NCBI GenBank assembly: GCA_005408345.1
Contig: SEMN01000620.1
Span: forward strand, 64,501 to 128,500
DNA length: 64,000 nt
Reading direction: 5' to 3'
From: Macquaria australasica
Taxonomy: Eukaryota > Chordata > Actinopteri > Centrarchiformes > Percichthyidae
Shown: positions 36,466 to 50,342 of the stretch, one piece after another
Position numbering within the stretch: position 1 is the stretch's first letter
How the letters are laid out: the number at the start of each line of letters is the position of its first letter
Made by a program: the position numbers and the translations under genes
The notes under the pieces: generated by a model
The model's database searches: none
What the model was told of the DNA's origin: nothing
The model's input: only the letters and a program-made list of their open reading frames with translations

Positions 36466-38693
36466 TTTTGACTTTTTGTCCTTCTTTGAACCTGCAGCAT
36501 GCAGTTTACTGAACACACTAAGAGCCAACTGTATATGTATATTTATATATAAAGTTAAAATGATTGATTTGTTTCTTACATCCCAGTAGTATCATCAGAT
36601 TAGTTGTCCAGTGAACAATAGCAGCATTCTATCTTCTCACTTATAATGCAAGCTGACCTGTCTCATCTCATAACTTAGCAAATAGCAACTCTCACAGGAA
36701 GAACTGTGCTTCCTTTGTCTTTCTGCCAATTACTCTTCAGGTCTGCCTGTCTCTCTTGCTCTCCCTTATATCTTTCTCAAATACAGAAGGAGAGTAAGGT
36801 GATCAAAGGCGCTGCCTTAACTACTGACTGCTTTTGTTTGTTCTCCTCTTAGGATATATGGAAGACACATTTCTACTATTAGGCTATTTACAGCATGGAG
36901 CCACCTAGAGACAGATGAGATCACAAAGTGTACAAAATGGGGGTGACAATGACAGACATGCTTTTGTATCAACAGAATGAAGAGGAAAGAATCAGTGATA
37001 CAATGGGAATTAAAGTAAAAGAAAGTCCTCTTCCACACTATGTGGTTCTAGCCTCATGTACTTGTATTTTCCATCATCTACACTGCGTGGAACATGTTCA
37101 TTATTCTAACACCTACACTTAGATAATCAGTCTCTCGTCTGATACAAATATAGTATCACTGGTAACTCCTAGTCCTGTAAAATAATGAAGGCTTCTGCAC
37201 ATCTGTCACACTTATATTATTACAATATCTTTCTTTGGTGCCACATAAGGCCATGCCATGCTAATGATGTATGGCATTTGTCACATATCATACATCACCT
37301 TACTTTGCATGGTGAAACTAAATATCTAACCTTAAGCTGAGTATGTAGATACAAAAATCACTCATATATCAACATTATCTGTGATTTACTATATGTCCGT
37401 CAATCTATGAATAACACCTACAGGGGACTATTCTTCAGCGGGGAAAGGCGGCACATTATGCAGCATCCCTCCCACATTTCCGACACAGATAAATAGGAAA
37501 TTCCACTTATAACAAGAAGAATGTTTTAATTGGAGATTTGATTGGTACAATTTGTGACATGTACATGTCATTAGATGCAAATTATGTTGATTTTGTTCCA
37601 CTTTAATACACTTTTACATCTGACCTACCTTAACATGTGGCCAGTGTATCATCGGTGTAGGCCTGCATTTTAATTTAGGTTAGTGTAGCCTAGTGCAGAC
37701 CATTGATGTGTTTTTGGGACGCCACAGCTTAATGCTGAGCCCCCTTCTTTATTCTAAAATAAAAACATATCGGTAGAGCTAGCTCCCTATGTGACCTCAT
37801 GGAACCATGTTCATTCATGTTTCATCCACGTTGCAATTATCATAAAGCTTATCTCCCTTATTTGTCGCTAAAGTAAAAAGCATATCACTCTGTTAGTTAA
37901 AATAAGCCTCTTGGCCTAGATATCACTTTCCTTGATTTCATGCTCATTCACAGTTCGATCCACAGTGTGTTCACCTGAGATATCCTTTCTTCTCTGACTC
38001 AAAGAGGCCTGATGGATTCTGTATCCCGCCTGGCAAAACAGCTCCATTCAGCCTCTCTCCAGTATAAAGATCACTAATGACCCATACACACCAGTATTAA
38101 GGTGCTTCACACAAAACCTATTTTTCTGTGAATAATGGACCCTCTTTTAAGAAACAGCAGCTTTAAGAACCATACTTTGCCTCTAAAGAGCCTTGCAGCA
38201 GAGTGAAACAAACCCTAGTTACATCTGTATTTGCAGCTCATTACTATGTCTTGGGCAGTGTTCATTTTTCATCTTTTACAGAGAAAATATGAATGTCATG
38301 AGTGTCAACAAACATTGCGTGAACAGCAAAACCACTGAGGTGTGACGACCAACAACCTAAGCCTGCTTGCTGACAGATGTTGGTCAAGAATTTTCTAAGG
38401 GCATTAGTAATGGAAATATTTAGTTAATTCACAACATGAAGCTACATTAGATGTAATTTGGCTGGCACAGATCCGGTATAAAAATATCTGTAAGTGCTCA
38501 GCTGAAATGTTAATGAATAAAAGACTCACAGCCACAGAGACTACCCTTACAAAAGTAATACTTTTGTAATCAGTTAGTTTTACCCTGCATAAATACTGTG
38601 ACCTCATCTGTTCTTGGACATTATTTACATAATGCACACTGGAACATTTTATTCTGGGCCATGACTGTTGCATGTTGGCCCCATGTAATAAAA

Positions 38694-39245
38694 TGAAACC
38701 TGCATTCATTGATGTTTTGGCCACTTGGGGGCAGTGGAACAAGCTGCAAACACATGTTATCTGCTTATAAAGTTGCTATGGCAAACATGTAGGCAAACAG
38801 CTGCCTATCCACACATCCAGCAGACATGGAGCAACATTAGCATTCATTTGGAGTAGTGTGTGTGTGTGTCCAGTTGATGAATCCAATATTCACTCTCCTT
38901 ATAGCTCTGTTTTGGTCTCCTGAGAAAAATATCAGGCTGTTTAGTTGCTAAATGTTCACTATGTTCACCAGCTAGTCGCAAACTTTGTCTATTTGCCGCT
39001 TGTTGCTGGGCAGGTAACACAGTAGGTTTTTTGCTGATAACAGGGTTGATGACAGATGTGAGACTGAACCAAAACATTCTCTGGCCGTTAAAACCAAGAC
39101 AATGGGCTGAAAGGCGCTAAAATGCTCCGTGGCACTGATGGGAACTGCAGAATAGGCTGATAATTCTTTGTGGGTTTGTCACTATGAGCGAACCCTTTCA
39201 CATTACACATAGTCATTTGATCAATTGTTAATTTAAACATTTTGA
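38694..39245 (+). repeat. Dispersed repeat family 1, copy B
   Basis: About 550 bp, the best-preserved + copy. It begins with AACCTGCATTCATTGATG and TGGCCACTTGGGGGCAGTG and ends near GTCATTTGATCAATTGTTAA. It matches the inverted copy at 43936-44540 across its length, for example GGAGCAACATTAGCATTCAT in both. Confidence 0.85.
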
Positions 39246-40879
39246 TTTGTGAGTGGACTAGATTGTGAAAAAAAAAAATTAATAGCAACACAAATGTTTT
39301 GCATAACATCATAAAGACAGCTGGTAGATTAAAAGTATTTATTGAAGCTTCTGATGCTTGTTACTTTACACAAACATGCTTGTTAGGTTTACATACATAT
39401 TTTCCATTTTTCATTCCAGTTGTCCTCATGAAGTGTTTTTCTGGGTGTCTTTAGATGCATTTCTTTTCTCACAGCATCTGATGTGTCTGCCATTAATATG
39501 CATGATGTTACTGATAAGGCCAACATATTACATGCAGGTATGAATATGTAATATCTTGTGCGTGGGCCATTCATTTCAGAGTTCCTTTGTACACACACAA
39601 ACTCACCCAATTCACATCTCCCTAACACTCCACAAGAGTCCCTGGTGCCTGACAAAACAAATAAACAGCAGGGGGCTCTGTTTGTATGAATAAACTTTTA
39701 AATATACTGATTTTTTATTTACACAGAAAAATGTGTTTTCCCAAAGTGGGGCTCTTTGAAAGTTAACACTGAAAATAAACTTACAGAGCAAGTGCATGAT
39801 TCAGGCAAGATGAAGTGATGATAAGCGCATCCTTGTGTGTTCACTTTACCTCAATTTAAGACTACTTAACAGCAGTACAGATTTACCGATGCTTTTGTTT
39901 GTCTGGTAAGTAATGACAAAGGTAAAATTAGTTTTTGGATTCTAGGTTTGTACTTGTTTTTTCTTATAGTGCTTACTCTTTACAGTTCTTCTGTGTACAG
40001 TCCTCCATAAACAATCCCTCACCTTGCCCATGGCCTTTTGGTATCAGGAGGGATTAATTAAACTGCCACAAAGATGCGAAAATCCATGTGTATTAAGCCT
40101 ACAACTTCCCATAGCTACAATCCTGCTGTCTCTGTCAGTCAAATCTCAGCTCCACAGCTCTCAAAAGTCTGGGGGTCAGAAGTGTTACATGAATAAAGTC
40201 AACAGCATGAAGACCTTGACCATTAGCCTATAGTCGCACCCCTTGCATGTGTATATGTACAACATGTGTGTATGTGCATTTGTTTATGTTTGTGTATTTG
40301 CTTCTATTGCTCTTTGCTCTTCTTTGAAACACATTGTATTTTTGTTGGAATAAATGTTCTACGCAAATAAAGCTTTCACAAGCCAGGAGTGAGAAAAAAA
40401 ACACATCCTGTAGTCACAGAATGGGGATTGTGGCCGCCTAGCAAGTGCAAGGATGCACAAGCCCACGAAATTGAGCAAATGTTGTTTTGTTTTTTTTAAT
40501 TGGCAGACATGCTAACATTGGCTGGCATCTGTCAAGTGACAGCTTACACTGACAACAAATGGTAGACACTCTTATCTAGAGTGAATTAAAATGCCGCTCA
40601 TTATTGATGCTTAAAACAACTACGCCATCAACATTTGTCAACATTTATGCAGTAACAAGCTGCAAGCGATGCTCTGGAACAGACTGACACTCAACTTGAC
40701 AATGTCCACTCGCAGTCGCAGAAACCGAGACTAAGTAGGTCTCTTTGGACAGCCACACTGAAAGTCAGCAGAATGAACATCTTATATCAAAAATTAAAAG
40801 AGTGAAATTAATTAAACATACAGGTTTCTTTGGGCAACAGAAAACATAAACACTGTATCCCTATTTAATTGTGTCTATT

Positions 40880-41085
40880 GGTTATTAACAATGGATCAAA
40901 TTACTATATGAATATGAAATGGGTAGCTCATAGTAACAAACCCACAGAGAAATATCTCTGTCCATAAGTCACTGTTTGCTAACACATTCACCAAATCAAC
41001 ATTATAAGGTGAAAATATGTCAGTGTTGTGTTTACAGCTTATTTCCCTGCACCCAAGTGGCCAAAAAAAATCAAAGAATGCAGAT
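40880..41085 (-). repeat. Dispersed repeat family 1, copy C (internally deleted)
   Basis: Both ends of the family are recognisable in inverted orientation (AACAATGGATCAAATTAC on the left, CAAGTGGCCAAAAAAAATC on the right), but about 400 bp of the middle is missing. Its CTCF-like word differs by one base from that of copy B. Confidence 0.75.
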
Positions 41086-42629
41086 GTACTGTATAGCCAT
41101 GCTACAAATGAGATTTACATTAACATTGTTGCATAGTGCACTCTATAATGTGTCATGTGTTGCCACCAATGAAGTTCATTTTCATTTTGTGGCACAAAAG
41201 CAATCAGGATTGTTATACTGAGTGGAGGATATATACTATACAGTATTTACCATTTTAACAGGATGTATTAGAACTTTAATGGTCTTGGGGGCATATACCA
41301 GTGATGTACACATCAGCAGTAAACTGCATAATCACTAGACTTAGGTTTGTTTATTGCAACTAGCTCCGACCTCATCTAAATGCAAGGTCTTGGCTGAGAT
41401 TAAAGGCATCATAGTGTGAAATAGAAGCAGCTCTGAGACGATATTTCAGTTTGACAACTGGGCTGAATATAGCCCGCAGTGTTGGGATACTGGAGGAGAG
41501 TGACAGGTAAATTGACTGTTGGATGATTAATTTTCCCTGGCAAAGATCCAGGTCTTCCCCAAGTGTCACTGGAAAGGAGTTTTTATGACAGCAGTGGATG
41601 ACTTTTAATTGCTTAATTTTCATCTCCGCCTCGCTCACTACAAGGCAACAGATTAAAAGATAAAATAAATATATGAAAACACTCATCAAACTACTGACTG
41701 TGGATGGGGGGGTCAGCTTTTAAGGTCTGGAGGATAGCAGGGAAAAAGTCATTAGGACTTTGAATATCTCTTGGCACAAAGCTTCATATTTATGGTACAA
41801 TAGCTGCAAGGATTGTGTCACGTAGACCAGGCTAACTGCAAAATTATATGTGTTTTCCATTACTTGTAATAATGTTCTGTCTCTAAATAAATTACACATA
41901 GTGATTACAAAGAATGTGTTAATGACCTATCATGGACACAGTTATATTTAGTATTCAGCTTACGGCTTCTACGTCCAAAAAAAAAAAGAAGAAGAACAGA
42001 TTGAAACAAAAGATAAACATAGTTCTCTTCAACTTAGAAATCATGTAATTTTGTGAAAGAGAAAGAGACGGATGGATGCATGAAAAGTCGGCCAAACAGA
42101 TGACTCTGGTGGTCTCACCTAAACTCAGTTTGTTCTCCGATTTCACTTCCTGTTTAAGGCCCTCATGATGGCTGGAGGCTTTTTCTGAACACGCCTGGTT
42201 GTCATGTCTATCACCATAACCCAAGCCCCTTAAATGGTGATAAGGCTTTAATTACAGACCTTGTTCATTAACACATTCTGCTTCGCATGCTGGCCAGTCA
42301 GCTGTGTGAAGTATTTTCGGATATGTCAAATCGTGCGTGCGTGCGTCAGTGTTCTGTCACACTCTCATTATTGCTGTGATCCACGTGGCATGGGAAGGTA
42401 TGCTGATTGCAGTCGTACCACTCACAGATGTTGAAGTACAAGTGTGCCTTTCATTAAATTTTGCTACTGCACTTTTATTTTCTTTATTCAGTTTAGGGCT
42501 ATACTGCACTGTAACTGCACTGAAACTGTACTATAACTTTTATGCCTTTGTCTTGTCTGTCATTCGTCTATTTAAAGAGGTTAATTAATTTTCATTTTGT
42601 ACGTTCCTTTCATTTCTTTTTATAGTTGC

Positions 42630-42715
42630 ATTAATGGACTTTTAAACCTTACGTAATGCACATTTTGCTCCTGTTTAAAAGGTTCTATATAAATGAACTT
42701 GCCTTGCCTGCCCAC
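42630..42715. repeat. Decayed LINE/SINE 3'-tail-like sequence
   Basis: AAGGTTCTATATAAATGAAC followed by TTGCCTTGCC resembles the common fish retroposon tail of the form GCTATATAAATAAAGTTGCC. Only the tail is recognisable. Confidence 0.4.
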
Positions 42716-43935
42716 AGTGTTTTTTATTGATTTGCTACTGTGTCTCTGCTTACAAACAATCATGTCATATGAACACTGTACTCAAGAGTCAGTTTGACCA
42801 CATTAGACTCAATATTAATTGAGAAGTAAATGGACCGTGGTTGATTTTTCTAAAAGGCACTACCAATCCTCCTGACATCAGGTTTAATTGCCGTGGTGTT
42901 GGCTAACAACCTGTAATATGTGTGTATATGGAAAAGATAATAACCTTTACTTCTAAATCATAGTGGCATACATGTTGCTAACTACATTGGCTTGCACCAG
43001 ATACCACATTATGACTCACAAAGAACTGAACTCCTGTTTTGAAGAAACATTCTTGTGTCTGAACGTATGATAACACATTTAATGTCCGAACCATTTCCAG
43101 GAAATGTTAGCAATGGGCAACACAGCATACTACAGCCCATCTCTGCCATTGTTTAATATCTGCACTGAACATCGCTCGACCATGAAAAGCATAGAAAAGC
43201 TCACAGCATGGCACTAGTTCATGTGTGTGAGCTTGGACTGGCACAGTAATGGTTTATTTTGTTTAATAGTGCTTGTCTGAGCAGTGTCCTCCTACAGAAG
43301 GCTGATTAGAATGAAGGCTGGCACAAAGAGATGTGAGGAGCCCTACACAACTGAACGGAGCTGAGCTCGCCAGCTAATTTATAGCAGTCAAGTTTATTCT
43401 CCATGTAGAGGGCATCTGGACAATGGAGCTCAGAGGCTTATAGTGTTTGCTCTTCTGTGGGTTTGAATCTGGTTAATGTGCCATTTTGGAGGTCATTCAC
43501 TCTATACTATAAATTATTAATGTAGAAATGCCATGAAAGATGTTTCATAAAGACCCTTGTCATGGTGTTTTCTACTTTCTACTGTCAGTTTATAGCAAAT
43601 AAAAAATGCCTTGCTGCTGAGACATTGGGTCACAACTGTCAAACTGACATTGCAAGAAAGGTGCTTTGAGCTGAAGGTGGGAAAACAGTGATGTCAGAAA
43701 ACTTTGTTGCCATGGTGGCGCACCAGTCCTCAAAAATCTCTTTCATTATCTATCGTCTTTTCTTTTCATTATGCAAAACAATACAGCATCATTGTACTGT
43801 CACATTTCTGAAAAATGTGAGAAATTTGAATAAATCTTAGTGGCAGGCAATTTATTGCCTTGTCTGTGAGACTTGCCATATAGCCACAGCAGGTGGTGTG
43901 CATCGCCTTTTAAAGCTGCTCTATTTAATATCTTT

Positions 43936-44540
43936 ATATTAACATTGGATCAAGTGGCTACGTGTAATGTGAAAGAGGTCATTCGTAGTGAGGAACCCAT
44001 AGACAATTACCTGACTCTGCAGCTCCCCTCAGCTCTGCGGAGAGCCTTAGTGTCTTTCAGCTCATTGTTTTGGTTTTACGGTCCACGTTACTGTTTTGAT
44101 TCACTCTCATTGTTTTCATCGACCTCTTTTCCAGCACAACTGGCTGCTGTTTTCAGCGAAAATGCCTCGATAAACCTACTGTATGTTACCTGCTCCAGCA
44201 CCAAACAGCAGATAGACAAAGTTAGCAACTAGCTAGCTGGTGAACATGCTGGAACATTTAGCAGCTAAAGGGCCAGATATTTTTCTCACGTGTTGGTAGA
44301 GACCAAAAACAGAGCTAACAGGGGGGAGTGAATATTGGCCTTACATTCGCCAGCTGGCCAGAAACACGATTCCACAAATGAATGCTAATGTTGCTCCCTA
44401 CCCGCTGGATGTGGTAATGGGAAACTGTTTGGAAACAAGTTCGCCATATCAACTTTATGAGATGATGAAATGTGAATGTTGTATTTACAGCTTGTTGCAC
44501 TTCCCTAGAGTGGCCAAGAAATCAATCAGTGCAGGTTTAA
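43936..44540 (-). repeat. Dispersed repeat family 1, copy D
   Basis: About 600 bp, inverted relative to copies A and B. Landmarks are AACATTGGATCAAGTGGC, GTTAGCAACTAGCTAGCTGG, AATGAATGCTAATGTTGCTC and ATCAATCAGTGCAGGTTTA. It contains a 119-codon open frame that parallels a frame in copy B, probably only because the DNA is homologous. Confidence 0.83.
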
Positions 44541-47337
44541 ATATAACAAAAAGAAATGGTAATAAGGATACTGGTTTAAAAAGGGAGACATGAAGAATGC
44601 ATTAATTAACATGCAATTCTTTTTGTGACTTTCAAATAGGCCTACTAAATGACGCTGATGGCATTATTACAGCTTTTACATTTTCTTCAACCTCCAGAGC
44701 AGATTTAATGTGGAAAACATTGCTAATGGAAGACTGTTTTGATTTACATGTCCCTATTATCCACTTTAATGGTTTTGATGTTGAAACTGATTTACAATTC
44801 AAACATGGCTATAATTCAAGTCAGTGAAGGAACATTGCATGGCTTCAGAATATTCTGTAGGGGACATGTAGTTCAGATATACATTTAAAACGACCTAATC
44901 AAATGCAATGTACTCTACTTGATAGAAAAACTAAAAAAGCCTTTATTATTCCTGGCTAGTTCTGCTATACAAATGTTGAAAAGCACACATTGTGTTGGGA
45001 CCTTTCTCAGACAAGGCCAGCTGGGTGCCTATTACATTGAACAGTGCAGATAGTGTGCAGACACAGGCTTATTTAATTGAGAGGCAATTGTTTATACTGC
45101 TTACATTTTCTAGTGTAGTCTATAAGCAAGCTATGAAAGCAGATGTTCTTTTTAATTAGCTACTCAATTAAATGCACCTGTATCTGTAGCCTTCCTTATC
45201 TTTATACTGTATTTTTTATCTCTACATTAAACATTGATACACTCGATTTCCTACTTTTAATTTCCTCTCAAGTAGCCATACAAATGTGAATTATATGCTG
45301 ATGGGATTCTCATGATGTTTTGTCCATTCCTCAGGTGTAGCTCCTGTAGGACCTTCAGTTGTGTTCATTGACTTTGCATAGATTTAAACAAGAACATCTG
45401 CCATTTGATTTTCTGCACGTTTGACACACGTGTTTCTTGCCCTGCAAGATGGTCATGTAGTAACAACATCAATATATCACTATAAATAAATGTTGCCAAG
45501 GTAACTTGCATATCAGGGGTGAGAGTTATACTGTATGTGTGCACTGTAAGCATCTCCTATACAATGCCTTCAGAGAGAGAGGACCCAACCTTCTAACAAC
45601 TATTAATGTCAGGGCAGAAAAGCAAGCAGTAGTATGATTTTGAAATCACTCAGTGTAGCTCGGTCCCAACCGGTCGACTCTATCTCAGCATTGGCCTCGC
45701 AGGTTCAGAGCTGATTTAAAACAGTAGCTGGGGTGTTGAGCCATTTTAAACCCATGAAATGCCAGCATTTATGTGTGTCATCACAGTACAGTCATATCAT
45801 CTAGTTTACTTTAAGCTTTGTTTTATTTGAAGATGGCCAAAACCTTGATTTTAAAATTGTTCCCCAAACCATGCTTTCCTTTTGACACAATGATGGAGAA
45901 CGATCTACACAAAATGTAAGTCTTTGCAGTCTTTGCCTTGTCCTGCATCAAAGACTAATGCACACCTGCATTTCACCTGGTGACTAGAAGGAATGATGCT
46001 AAGTAATCAGTGATCAAACTTTCAATCTCACTGTGTGTCTGCATATTGCAGCTATTGCTAACATGGCAAAAAAAATAAAAATAAAAAGTAACTTCGACTG
46101 TGACTATGCAGTATTGCAGATCAAAAATTGTACAACCGCTATTGGAGTTGCCCCCTGTGGGATTCATTTTCAGGCAATAAGGTGGATCCATCTGCATTTC
46201 CTAGCAGCCTGTGACCAAAGGGGGTTATATAAGTGAAAATTAGAAAAGGAGAAGCACAGGGAGACTGGTGAAATTGAGAGGCAGTGAGAAAAAAGCAAGA
46301 ATAAGGATGTCAAGAGAAAAATGACAGATACTAGAAGTTCAGTTAGATCAGTTAGCAACAGAGGAGGAGATGGAAAGAGAGAGGCAGTACAAAATAGTGG
46401 TTTAGCTGAAAAATACTTAAAGGGCAGCAGCTGATTGCCTCTCCCTTTGTGCAATGTAATGCAGTAAAAAGAAGATGGGAGGAGTGAAAGACAAAGATAA
46501 GTCCCATGACCACACTGTGCTCATTCTGTCAAGGCACACATACACACAGTGGAGCAGGGACAGGAGCAGGCTGTCACACCACCCTCTTCCCATTTCAAAG
46601 AGTGACAAAGACAATGAAGCACACACATTCCCTCACTCATTTCTTTTAAATTTCACACATTTACTCTATATATTTTGACCCATATTCATTAATATTTCAA
46701 TTTTGTGTTTCATGATTAATGCCAGTGCTAAGGTTTATCTTGCCACATGGTAAGTAATAAATTCTCAGGGAACTGAATTCGTAGAAAATTGAGCCCCTGA
46801 TTAGTTGTAAATTAGAGAATAAAAGGTGGATCACGGTTAAGTCAGAATGTGTCACACTTTCTGAACTGTGAATGAAGACCTTATTTTCCCCCCTCCCTCT
46901 GACGCCATGGAGAAGCTGTGAATAATTGATGACATTTTCAAAGAGAAGCAGAAGTGTGAAAATTATGGCAGCAGGAAAAAAAAAATCTCCCCCGCTAATG
47001 TGAAGCTTCTTCTTCCTCCTGCTCTGAATTTACGCACCTTGCGTATTTTTACCATGGTAAACGAGATACATTGCAGGTGTTACATGCAAATTGAAGGTCT
47101 TCTCTCCTCTTCTCTCAGTCAGGGACCTTTCACTGATGAGACAAAACAAGAAACCTAATTGGTTTAATTCTATCTGGTAAAACAAAAAGGTCGATGAGTC
47201 CCATGTTAGGTTCATGGCTCCTGTTGCTCCTGCTGCACAAATTCAGTGCTGTCACGTCAAGGAAACCTGATGGGGGAAGGATAAATTCATCACACAGAAG
47301 AGGAACAGGAACTGTAAGTAAATAGAAAGTATAGTTC

Positions 47338-47474
47338 ATATTATTAGCTATGAGTGATAAATGCACTAGTCTTTCTAACGGAGAGACAGTTGATATTATT
47401 AGCTATGAATGATAAATGCACTAGTCTTTCTGATAGAAAGTAGATATTATTAGCCACAAGTGATAAATGCACTG
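47338..47474. repeat. Three-unit minisatellite (51-55 bp period)
   Basis: Units begin with ATATTATTAGC at 47338, 47393 and 47444 and share GTGATAAATGCACTAGTC-type sequence (GTGATAAATGCAC in unit 3). The first period is 55 bp, the second 51 bp; the third unit is truncated. Confidence 0.88.
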
Positions 47475-49089
47475 ACAGAGAAAATTTTCTTTTAGCCAAT
47501 ATCACTAACTTTTTTCACAAAAAGAGGGTTTATCTTACTAGCTGCCAATTTAATTCAGCAGACAGGTCTAAAATTTTAACTAAATTTGAACTGCTAAGGC
47601 GCTAACCTGAATGTTAACTTTGCATTTTCTGCAAAAATGTAGCTGGCGAGCTAACATTAGCTAGTTACCTTGTTAACTTTAAAACTGATTTTGGTTTCTC
47701 TTAAGTGATAACAGATATAGTAGCTTAGCTACACTGTAACCAATAAGTATTTTGTACTTAATTAAGCATTACAACTTCAATAACTTTAATCCTTACCAAT
47801 GAAGCAAGCTCTGGGTTTTTGGTAGGGAGCGGGATTCCCTTGTTTGATTCCATTGGTTGCTGGAGGAAAGGGGTTGGATTTCTGTTAGAAATGCTTTCTG
47901 GCACAAAGCATCCAAGGCAAACTTCTCCCATGTGCGCAAATGTACAGCAGTACAACAGTGTTGCAAATGTTGTTGCATGATGGCATTTTGTGCTCTATTT
48001 GAATGAAAATACCTTTAGACTTGGAGTGGGGACATTTTTGGAAGGTAAAGACATTTTATCAGGTCTTCATTTATTCAAAGGGCTGTTTGAAGGTTAAGAC
48101 TTGGTTTTAGGCTTGAGGTAAGTGTTAGGATCAGGTTATGGTTAAGGGCTGGGGTCAGGCATGTAGCTAGTAGCTGGGGAATGCATTACATAAATGAGAA
48201 TTCTCACAAGTATAGAAGTACATTATGTGTACGTGCAGAGCAACATAGGCACAGTTGGTGCTTTGCCCAGAGCAAAACCTCTCCCTGTCTCTGAAGGAAG
48301 GATGCGGAATTATAAAGGGCAGGGGCTGCCCTGTGCATGTGTGTATGTGTGTGCATAAATGCATGCATTGCTGATGCTTGGGCTAGTTTAGAGTCTCCAG
48401 TCTACCCAAATCCAAAGGACCAGTAATTAAACAAAACCTTTTTGATGAAAGATAGAAAATTTGAACAATTTCATTATCCATTGTGTACCCTCTTATTCAT
48501 TTCATCCTGGCAGATATTTGCAATTTTTCACCAGTAATGATGTTTTTAAAAAATTATTTATCCATCAAAAACATGTTAAAATACAGTAATCCATTTAATT
48601 TCTACCCAGAGACAGTGAAGGTTAAAAAAAACAAACAGTGTAGTTAGTTTTTAATTAGACACACTGACAGGTTAAAACGGTTCACTTCTATGAACAGATA
48701 ATGAAGGGTTAAAATGATATGCTGTAGAGACTGAAAATATCCAAGTCTATCTTAAGATCTAGGTTATGCCAGTTGAGAATTGGAGACAGCCAAAAAGAGA
48801 ATTAAATAAGGCTCTGTAGACCATAGTATGTTGTGGGATACAAGTGAGATAAATCAAATTGATTGAATTAAATTATTATGACAAGAAGTGAAAATTATTA
48901 AAAATCTTTTTTTTCTCTTCAAAATACAATTTCATGGAATTTCTGCTTGTATAAGTTGTGGAAACATGTGCAGGATACAGAGGATAGGATAGCAAAATTG
49001 CTTTATTTAATATTAATGTGCTGCATATGAACCAACAGTAGCCTATCACACATGGTACGACCGGCTTGAAAAGGTTAGATGAAAATAAT

Positions 49090-50220
49090 ACAACATTTAT
49101 TTACATAAAGACAAAAGGGTAAACTAAGAAACCAAAGGAGGAACCTGGGTCTAGTACCATGGTGGGCAGAGTGAGAAGCCACTTGACCCAGCCCACAACT
49201 TGATCCCGACTTGCTCTGACGTCATGCACACATGGGTAACGGTAACCTCACGAGATCGAGGCACCGCAGGTGCTCTCCGTCGACTGCAAGACCCAGGGCA
49301 TGATGGGAAATGCCTGGCTGTTGCCTGATCAAAGAGCTGATTGGCTCTTAAACATCACGTTTTGTAGAAAATCCTAATTTTCTGTGTAATTGTAATTTTC
49401 AACGCTAGATTGCAGGCTGTATGTTGTGCAGTGACAGTTTCATCTGTTAACAAACATATCTTGTGTGGTTGATATGAATAATAATAAAGTTTATTTCAGC
49501 CATAACTATCCGACCGTGATCTGCAAACTGCAGGTAGCCTACAGGTGGATCTAACTGGATGTAAATATTTCTGTGGCTTCCTGTATATTCGTTGAAGGCT
49601 GCTGGAAACTGTCTTCTGCTGTTTGTCACCGGCCCCTGCTGCTCCCGTCTGATCTCGTCCACTTTCCAAGCGAGGCGCAGTTCATCTCGAACGAGCCTAG
49701 TAGTAGGACACCGAATGTCATATGACACATGTCTATAATTGCGCAGGACCAGGCTCCGGTTATATGGGTTTGCACCATAGACTGCACTGTAGCCATCTCA
49801 CGAGCTTAGGTCAGCCAATTGCTGCCTTTTTTGGGGGGGCGTGCGCGCCCTCTGTTGGACAGTTATGGAAGAACTTCTGTCGGCCAAGGATATATAAAGA
49901 GCTGTCGACCAGAAGAGAGAAATAAAATAAGTTGTGTTTAAAGTCCCGTTTTTGTCTGAAGAAAAACAAAACAAAAATGTATTGCTAAGTTTTCAACACA
50001 GCAGTTTCGGTGCATCATAGCCAAAAGTATTCGCCGGAAAAACGCGAATTGTTCTTTGTGGGTCATTGTCGTGGCGTTAGCACAGTAGGAAGCTAATTAA
50101 CCGAGCTAGCTGCGCAGCGCGAGTTTCAGCTTGTGTTGCAATGTGACTTTGGAGAGAGGGACCCATTGGTATGGACGATGACGGGGAAAGCCACACAGGG
50201 CACACATCTTCAAGTTAACA
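49090..50220. mobile_element. Probable degraded transposable-element cluster, unclassified
   Basis: GC- and CpG-richer than its surroundings. On the - strand a 93-codon open frame (49447-49728) ends at AATAAACTTTATTATTATT, a retroposon-tail-like run. On the + strand GGATATATAAAGAGCTG (about 49889) is followed within 50 bases by AATAAAATAAG, an arrangement seen in long terminal repeats. The GGGCATGATGGGAAATGCC stretch (about 49297) also looks like dispersed-repeat sequence. No conserved transposase or reverse transcriptase motif was identified, so the class is unknown. Confidence 0.4.
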
Positions 50221-50342
50221 CGGTTTACATTTTAAATAAAAATAAAATAGCAGTTACTGTTCTTCACTGGGATTTTGTTTTGATGTGAAGGAAATATTTT
50301 ATGTTCAACACTGCTTAGACTAAAACGCCTACAAATAGTATT

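Noticed and set aside
43873..44232. 119-codon open frame considered as a gene
   Set aside because: It lies within an inverted copy of a dispersed repeat, and copy A of the family has stops in the corresponding segment.
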